Source: Deltaproteobacteria bacterium (lineage in GTDB: Bacteria > Desulfobacterota > Desulfobacteria > Desulfobacterales > ETH-SRB1). From it: a stretch of DNA of 10,867 nt. This document shows, piece after piece, positions 6,380-10,867 of the stretch. The position numbers and the translations under genes are program-made. The stretch is from assembly GCA_030627405.1 (NCBI GenBank), contig DAOUSD010000029.1, forward strand, positions 1-10,867, written 5' to 3'. Below the pieces are notes generated by a model. That model ran no database searches. It was given only the letters and a program-made list of their open reading frames with translations, and was not told the origin of the DNA. Within the stretch, counting starts at the first letter, position 1. Each line of letters begins with the position of its first letter.

Positions 6380-7732
6380 TTAGCGGATTTTTGACAAATC
6401 AATAGCATATTTTTTAATTTTATAATGAATAGCTCTTCGGCTTATCCCCAGTAATTTGGCTGCTTCCGTCTGTATTCCTCCTGTCTCTTTCAAAGCGCGG
6501 AGGATTGTATTACACTCGGCTTCTTCAAGAGAAAGAGATTTGTCTTTAGAAAAAGCACTGTCAGGAACCTCAGGCAAACCTGCAAGATGGAGGTCGTCGA
6601 TAGTTAAGACTTCGTTCTTGCAAAGAACTACTCCAGCTTCCAGAGCATTTTTGAGCTCACGAATGTTACCAGGCCACGGATAATTGCAAAGCCATTTAAT
6701 GGTTTCAGGCGGTAGTTGGACTGCCTTATTTTCATAGCTCTCGCAAAATTTATCAACAAAATGACGGGCCAATAAAGGGATATCCTCCTTTCTATCCCGC
6801 AGCCGTGGAACGTTCAATGTAACAACGCGTAATCTGTAATAAAGATCCTCCCTGAACTTTCCTGCTTCAATATCTTCTAATAAGTTTGAATTAGTTGCTG
6901 CAATAATTCTGCAATCAACAGGTATCTCTATCAGAGCTCCTACTCTTCTTATTTTCCTATCCTCTAAAAACCGGAGAAGGCGCATCTGCATATCAGGGGA
7001 TATATTTCCGATTTCATCTAAAAAAAGCGTACCGTGATCTGCGGTTTCTATTAAACCCTTTTTGTCGCGTATGGCCTGTGTGAAAGCTCCCCGAACATGT
7101 CCGAAAAGTTCACTCTCCAAAAGACCTGCCGGCGTGGAACCGCAATCAACTACAACAAAGGGCTGTTTTTTTCGAAGGCCTAGCTGATGTATTATATGGG
7201 CGATATGTTCCTTTCCTGACCCGCTTTCACCAAGGATTAGAACATTAACATTACTTGCTGCGATTCGCTCAACAAGCCCATAAAGCTCTTTCATAACAGA
7301 GCTTTCCCCAAAGTAGCACTGCTTTGACTCATGAGGAATCTCGCCGGAGGCTAAACTCTTATAACCATTTTTTAAGATTTTACGAGTTTTATTAATCAGG
7401 TCACGTCCATCGAAAGGTTTTACTAAATAATCTACAGCCCCGGCTTTAACGGCACGAACAGCATCGGGAATTGTCCCATAGGCAGTTAGAAAGATTAGAG
7501 GGAGTCCGGGCATAAGGGATCTGACATTTTTTAGCAAATCCATGCCGCCCATCCCCGGCATCTTCATATCAGAAATTATAAGATCAACCTTTTTATCCTT
7601 GAGTATCCCGAGAGCCTCCTGTACTCCGGAAGCCTTGCAAACCTGAAATCCTGATGAAGAAAGCCGGGCCTCAATTACTTCCAGGACATGAAGATCATTA
7701 TCTACTATTAAGATTGATTGCTGTGAATTCAA
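6380..7732 (-). CDS. Sigma-54-dependent response regulator, GlrR/QseF-like
   Basis: 450-residue NtrC-class activator. Receiver domain 1-120 with phospho-acceptor Asp55 (IISDMKMPG), Thr83 and Lys105; its LTAYGTIPDAV stretch matches the LTAHGSIPDAV of E. coli GlrR as I recall it. AAA+ domain about 140-370: Walker A GESGSGKE (168-175), sigma-54 contact loop GAFTQA (215-220, normally GAFTGA), Walker B GTLFLDEIG (234-242), arginine-finger region FREDLYYRLRV (293-303). Fis-type HTH at about 405-440. Phosphorylated by its kinase, it should drive sigma-54 promoters. Two oddities: the Mg2+-binding acidic pair is D11-N12 rather than D-D, and the loop carries Gln for Gly. Start is a TTG with AAAGGA 8 nt upstream; an in-frame stop lies just upstream. 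Last gene of the kinase-lipoprotein-regulator unit, 99 bp after the lipoprotein gene. Confidence 0.93.
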   Translation of the reverse strand: MNSQQSILIVDNDLHVLEVIEARLSSSGFQVCKASGVQEALGILKDKKVDLIISDMKMPGMGGMDLLKNVRSLMPGLPLIFLTAYGTIPDAVRAVKAGAVDYLVKPFDGRDLINKTRKILKNGYKSLASGEIPHESKQCYFGESSVMKELYGLVERIAASNVNVLILGESGSGKEHIAHIIHQLGLRKKQPFVVVDCGSTPAGLLESELFGHVRGAFTQAIRDKKGLIETADHGTLFLDEIGNISPDMQMRLLRFLEDRKIRRVGALIEIPVDCRIIAATNSNLLEDIEAGKFREDLYYRLRVVTLNVPRLRDRKEDIPLLARHFVDKFCESYENKAVQLPPETIKWLCNYPWPGNIRELKNALEAGVVLCKNEVLTIDDLHLAGLPEVPDSAFSKDKSLSLEEAECNTILRALKETGGIQTEAAKLLGISRRAIHYKIKKYAIDLSKIR

Positions 7733-7831
7733 AAATTATTTCCTTTAACTAGTGCAAATTAACTGAATCGTAAAAAAGTCTTTTGTAAAAAAACTTCGAG
7801 TAAAAGCATACTTTTTACGAACGTATCAAAA

Positions 7832-8428
7832 TTATTCAATATTAGAAGAAATCTCCTGTTTTTTCTCCTGTATCCCCTGATCAATTTCCTCTAAAGTTTT
7901 TATTTGATGTTTCAAAGTCCGGATTTCCTGTTCCTTTGATTGAAGCAACAGCTTTACTTTATTCGCCTCTGACTTCAGTATTTCCACCGTACCGACATCA
8001 GTTATCCATTTCTTTACCTTATTCTGTAATAATGGTCCCAGCATCCGGGGATCCTCATCTTCCAGAACAGATGGTGCAAGGTTACTCCATTTATTCCAGA
8101 AAACAATGGCCTTGTTGAAATCATCAGAATTTTCAGCCAGGATAAAATGTGTGCAGGCAAGTCCATAAAGAGCCTCGCGCACAATAGCTTCATCTCTGGA
8201 ATTCCGGTACAAAATTTCATAAATTTCCCGCGCCTTATTAAAGTCCCCTTTTTGAAAAACCTCATTTCCTTTCTCTAAGATTTTCAAACAAACTTTATAG
8301 TCGGCAATAAAAAAAGATTTAATCTTTTGAGAATGATGCCCACAGGCTAAACATAAGAAAAGTCCACACAACATCGCCACTCGTGCAAAAAAAATTATCC
8401 TTGCTTTAATGATTTTTTTAAAATTCAT
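7832..8428 (-). CDS. QseG-like outer-membrane lipoprotein with TPR-like and coiled-coil regions
   Basis: 198 residues from the ATG at 8428, chosen because a signal peptide starts at once: basic MNFKKIIKAR, hydrophobic 11-28, then Cys29 in a lipobox-like L-C-L-A-C. The -3 residue is Cys rather than Leu, slightly atypical; Gly at +2 fits outer-membrane sorting. Residues about 42-115 resemble TPR helices (GNEVFQKGDFNKAREIYE; EALYGLACTHFILAE). Residues 148-193 are a predicted coiled coil ending LEEIDQGIQEKK, like the LTDIERQLSTRK tail of E. coli QseG. In enterobacteria QseG lies between kinase and regulator and communicates with the kinase from the outer membrane; here the same position (34 bp after the kinase, 99 bp before the regulator) supports that role by inference. 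An upstream in-frame start at 8506 would overlap the kinase gene and displace the signal peptide. Confidence 0.82.
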   Translation of the reverse strand: MNFKKIIKARIIFFARVAMLCGLFLCLACGHHSQKIKSFFIADYKVCLKILEKGNEVFQKGDFNKAREIYEILYRNSRDEAIVREALYGLACTHFILAENSDDFNKAIVFWNKWSNLAPSVLEDEDPRMLGPLLQNKVKKWITDVGTVEILKSEANKVKLLLQSKEQEIRTLKHQIKTLEEIDQGIQEKKQEISSNIE

Positions 8429-8462
8429 TGCACAACATCCATAATCCTGAAGCCATCTATTG

Positions 8463-9902
8463 TTAAGAAGCTGGAAGTGTAAACCCGAAAGTGCTTCCAT
8501 GTCCAACCGTGCTCTTTACCCAGATTGTTCCTTTATGAAACTCAACAATATTCTTTGATATATTAAGGCCAAGCCCAACACCATCCATATGATCTCTAAC
8601 TCCCCTTGCCCTGTAATACTTATTAAATATAAGTGATTGTTCATCTTCAGGGATGCCGGGTCCGTTATCAGATACGGAAAAATTCAACTTGGTACGATTT
8701 TTATTAGACACTACTCGCAAAACAACTTTGCTTTCAGGATCAGAAAACTTAATGGCATTATTCAGAAGATTTATTAAAACCCTTTGGAGGTGTTCCGGAT
8801 CACCCATCATGCCGGGGAGATCCGGAGCTATCTGTGCTTCAACGCTTATCTTTTTGGTATCAGCTAAAGGTTTCAGTTGATGGATACATCCGGTTATAAA
8901 AGATGATATGTCAAGGGACCGTGCTACAATCTTGATGCTCTGTGATTCCAAGCGCGAAACCTGCATAAGGTGATTCAATAAATTACAAATCCTGCCTATT
9001 TCAATACTTGCTATCTCAAGAAATTTCCTTTGCCTGTTGTTAATTGTCCCCATTATTTCTTCAACAATCATATTTACCGACTCACGGATCGAAGTCAAGG
9101 GAGTCCTGATCTCATGGCTCAGCATGGAAATAAAATCAGATCGCATACGTTCTTCTTCCCTTAAACGTAAAGTCATGTCGTTAAATGCTCCTGCCAATTC
9201 TCCGAATTCATCTTTGGAACGGATATTAACCGTCTTGCTAATTCTATCCTGCGGAACAGACCTTATTCCTCTGAGAAGCTCTCTGAGAGGACGAATCATG
9301 GAATATGCTAAGAACAAAATTACAAACAAACAAACAACACTTGAAAGCATCAGCCCAACCAGAACATTACGAGCAGATTTCTGGCTGCGAGAATTTAGCG
9401 CCATAGTCCCTAATGCAATATCATGCTCGTTTTTTGCACGAAGCTCTGAAATTATCTGTATCCATTCATTGGTTACAGCCTCATGAATCCATAAAGAGCC
9501 TGACGATTCATTTTTCCTTAAATTTTCAAATGTAGTAGAAAAATCCTGATAACTTTTATAAAGTTGTCTCCACTCTATAGAAATTTCCATCCCCGAATGT
9601 TCCAGTTCCAGTATTTCGACAAAATTACCTTCAAACTCTTTTTGAGCCAGAACAAAATAATTAAAATAGTCATCTTTTTTCAACAGATGATATTTTTTAT
9701 CATTTTCTTCCATGCGGATCAGGTTCTCGATCATTTTTTTTGAAATCAAAGATATTTTAGTGTTTTTACTAATAATGCCTTCTGATATATGCTCAATCTT
9801 CTGAACATCCATATAGAGCAATATGATCGTTACATAAAAGATTATTACGGGAATAAAAAAACCAACAAGCAACTTGCTGATTATTCCAAAACGCATTTTC
9901 AT
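8463..9902 (-). CDS. HAMP-domain sensor histidine kinase, GlrK/QseE-like
   Basis: 479-residue inner-membrane kinase. TM1 about 8-31, periplasmic helical sensor about 32-178, TM2 about 179-203, HAMP about 204-252 (MIRPLRELLRGI...SKDEFGELAGAFNDM), dimerisation domain with His263 in FISMLSHEIRTPLTSIRE, then ATPase domain with N-box INLLNNAIKFS (377-387), G1 DNGPGIP (412-418), F-box LIFNKYYRA (424-432) and G2 GVGLGLNISK (441-450). All catalytic boxes are intact. H-box context and the following VEEIMGTINNRQRKFLEI resemble E. coli GlrK. The periplasmic part has no recognised ligand-binding domain. ATG 9902 is used; a second in-frame ATG at 9896 is equally possible, and only a weak GGA precedes them. 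First gene of the trio; it should phosphorylate Asp55 of the regulator encoded at 6380-7732. Confidence 0.94.
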   Translation of the reverse strand: MKMRFGIISKLLVGFFIPVIIFYVTIILLYMDVQKIEHISEGIISKNTKISLISKKMIENLIRMEENDKKYHLLKKDDYFNYFVLAQKEFEGNFVEILELEHSGMEISIEWRQLYKSYQDFSTTFENLRKNESSGSLWIHEAVTNEWIQIISELRAKNEHDIALGTMALNSRSQKSARNVLVGLMLSSVVCLFVILFLAYSMIRPLRELLRGIRSVPQDRISKTVNIRSKDEFGELAGAFNDMTLRLREEERMRSDFISMLSHEIRTPLTSIRESVNMIVEEIMGTINNRQRKFLEIASIEIGRICNLLNHLMQVSRLESQSIKIVARSLDISSFITGCIHQLKPLADTKKISVEAQIAPDLPGMMGDPEHLQRVLINLLNNAIKFSDPESKVVLRVVSNKNRTKLNFSVSDNGPGIPEDEQSLIFNKYYRARGVRDHMDGVGLGLNISKNIVEFHKGTIWVKSTVGHGSTFGFTLPAS

Positions 9903-10063
9903 TTAAGTTCCGTTTTCAAAGGCTCCTGAAAATATATTAATAATATCGACAACAAACTTTTTTATCATAAATAACAAAAACCCACCTGAAATATTCCAAA
10001 GTTTTAATAAAGAATTTTTATAGAGATGTTAGGAGTAAATATTATCGGAAGAACATAGTAAAA

Positions 10064-10101
10064 CCCTCCAGTTATGGGGAAACAGTATTTCAAGTGGAGG
10101 G
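10064..10101 (-). terminator. GC-rich hairpin, possible minus-strand terminator
   Basis: CCCTCCA (10064-10070) and TGGAGGG (10095-10101) pair perfectly over 7 bp and extend to 10 bp with one mismatch, around an 18-nt loop. On the minus strand the stem is followed by TTTTAC, a short T-tract. This is the strongest GC stem in the non-coding region, but no minus-strand gene lies upstream of it in view, so it would end only a non-coding transcript. Confidence 0.3.
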
Positions 10102-10253
10102 AAATAATTTAAGCATAAGCTTAAATTGATGCTTATTCAGCATTGCTTGGATGACATAAAAATATAGCTGCCTATTATGTCTGTAATTTTTAATAACAGA
10201 AGTATAAAAACAAGTCAATCATGCCGGAATTATTTCCCATTCAATTTCCACTT
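10092..10253. repeat. Segment bounded by imperfect inverted repeats (possible decayed element)
   Basis: AAGTGGA followed by GGGAAATAATT (10092-10109) reappears inverted at 10228-10253, where an extra 8 nt separate the same two blocks. The 118 bp between hold two smaller stems: TAAGCAT/ATGCTTA near 10110-10135 and GACATAA/TTATGTC (10153-10159, 10175-10181). No transposase remnant is visible in any frame. It could be a MITE-like relic or a structured RNA; no target duplication was found. Confidence 0.45.
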
Positions 10254-10282
10254 CAACTCAATTTTAAAAATTTCTTACAACG

Positions 10283-10320
10283 TGTGCAAAAAACGTAACT
10301 TGCTGTGCAATATTCGTAAC
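10283..10320. promoter_or_regulatory. Two tandem 17-bp direct repeats at 21-bp spacing
   Basis: TGTGCAA-N4-CGTAAC occurs at 10283-10299 and again at 10304-10320, identical at 14 of 17 positions with all differences in the central N4. The 21-bp period is two helical turns, so both copies face the same side of the DNA, as in paired operator or activator sites. The binding protein is unknown; the GlrR-like regulator is one candidate, although its enterobacterial box is described as TGTC-N10-GACA, which this does not match. Confidence 0.45.
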
Positions 10321-10509
10321 CAAAATCCATTTTAAAAAAGCATCGTTATTTTTTAACTGGCTAATATATCAATAAATCATTTCTTTGGTACATATGTTGC
10401 TTTATCATATAGACGAAATTAGATTAACAATCGGTCTGTAAATTAACAGAACTGTATAACGGTCAGAATTTTCTGCGAATTAGTTAAAACTAAAAAATTA
10501 AATTAAAGA

Positions 10510-10543
10510 TATAATAATTATTTAAATTTTCAATAATAGAGGG
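10510..10543 (+). promoter_or_regulatory. Possible -10 box and ribosome binding site of the small RR-rich gene
   Basis: A perfect TATAAT lies at 10510-10515, but no good -35 is found 16-18 bp upstream. GAGGG at 10539-10543 is a good Shine-Dalgarno sequence 8 nt before the ATG at 10552. In this AT-rich stretch a TATAAT can arise by chance, so the promoter half is weak while the ribosome site is solid. Confidence 0.35.
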
Positions 10544-10551
10544 TAATATCA

Positions 10552-10758
10552 ATGAAAAAAAATATCACATATCTTTTTAATGGCAGAAGATTAGAAATTG
10601 AAAGGCGACTATTTTCATATTCAGACTACATACCAGAAAGAAGATCTATCAAAGATCGTAGATGCAATGACCAATCTAAGATACTTGCATTAAAGTGTAT
10701 GGAAAATTATATAAATGTTGAAAATCCCAAAGCCGCCTTTGCTGCCGATTTTATATGA
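10552..10758 (+). CDS. Small Arg-Arg-rich protein of unknown function
   Basis: 68 residues starting at an ATG with GAGGG 8 nt upstream. The N-terminal half carries four Arg-Arg pairs at 12-13, 18-19, 30-31 and 36-37, i.e. starts spaced 6, 12 and 6 residues apart, with two E-R-R and a D-R-R. The core RRLFSYSDYIPERRSIKDRR (residues 18-37) resembles, from memory, an R-R-x-F-S-Y...I-P-E-R-R-S-x-x-D-R-R motif of small deltaproteobacterial proteins; I cannot name a function. No signal peptide or membrane segment; two cysteines (38 and 49) are too few for a zinc ribbon. The basic motif could bind nucleic acid or acidic lipid, which is speculation. It is divergent from the kinase gene across about 650 bp, so a link to that system is not shown. 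Confidence 0.65.
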   Translation: MKKNITYLFNGRRLEIERRLFSYSDYIPERRSIKDRRCNDQSKILALKCMENYINVENPKAAFAADFI

Positions 10759-10867
10759 TCAGAAATTTGAAAACTCAAAAGCAACTTGTTAACAATCAGA
10801 GGTGGCGGGCATTTAAATTTAAAACGGCTGACTGTTTGAGCGTATTAGTGAGCATTAAGAAAAAAGA

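Larger units (their letters stand above)
9903..10551. other. Long AT-rich non-coding region upstream of the kinase gene
   Basis: About 650 bp without a convincing gene on either strand, between the divergent kinase gene and the small gene at 10552. It holds the dyads and repeats listed separately, which cluster at 10064-10320 and 10435-10475. I see no clear sigma-54 -24/-12 element (GG-N10-GC in a TGGCAC/TTGC context) on reading both strands. The kinase promoter is presumably in 9903-10060, but no box pair is convincing. The content fits a regulatory region, a decayed insertion, or an unrecognised small RNA gene. Confidence 0.6.

Noticed and set aside
10221..10298. Short plus-strand reading frame of 25 codons starting with ATG.
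   Set aside because: No Shine-Dalgarno, and it lies across an inverted-repeat arm in non-coding-looking DNA.
10694..10735. VENPK in the small protein also occurs in the partial HAD protein at the other end of the window.
   Set aside because: Five residues only, with unrelated flanks and different context; coincidence.

Overview
The window looks like an AT-rich chromosome segment from a Gram-negative, anaerobic-type bacterium, most likely a member of the Desulfobacterota (Desulfobacterales-like). This is inferred from the protein flavour, the lipoprotein/LolA-type envelope proteins, an Mpl ligase for meso-diaminopimelate peptidoglycan and a sigma-54 activator. No rRNA or other direct taxonomic marker is present. 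I see no CRISPR array, tRNA, rRNA or intact insertion sequence.

Layout, left to right. (1) 1-225 (+): 3' end of a HAD-family phosphatase. (2) 272-4368 (-): a co-directional block whose transcription order is enolase (eno), a secreted LolA-like protein of unknown function, then CTP synthase (pyrG). The gap after eno and the 5' end of the LolA-like gene are rich in dyad repeats, including a 79-nt element that folds into an almost perfect long hairpin. (3) 4507-6346 (+): a small winged-helix/coiled-coil protein whose 3' end overlaps mpl, the murein-tripeptide ligase of peptidoglycan recycling. A good sigma-70 promoter for eno lies in the divergent gap. (4) 6380-9902 (-): a three-gene signalling unit, transcribed histidine kinase, then lipoprotein, then sigma-54 response regulator. 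Order and protein architecture match the enterobacterial GlrK-QseG-GlrR (QseE-QseG-QseF) envelope-sensing system. (5) 9903-10551: about 650 bp of non-coding, AT-rich DNA with an inverted-repeat-bounded segment, a GC hairpin, two tandem 17-bp repeats at 21-bp spacing, and a cluster of CTGT/ACAG dyads. (6) 10552-10758 (+): a small Arg-Arg-rich protein with a good ribosome binding site. The last 109 bp show nothing I can assign.

How the genes may work together: eno and pyrG are housekeeping genes. mpl and the GlrK/QseG/GlrR-like unit both concern the cell envelope and converge head-on. In enterobacteria GlrR drives sRNA genes that control amino-sugar synthesis for the wall, and glmY lies just upstream of glrK. 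Here that position is taken by the structured non-coding stretch, so a GlmY-like RNA gene is a testable but unproven idea. The most unusual direct observations are the 79-nt hairpin element inside the LolA-like gene's 5' end, the complete kinase-lipoprotein-regulator trio, and the repeat-rich non-coding region.
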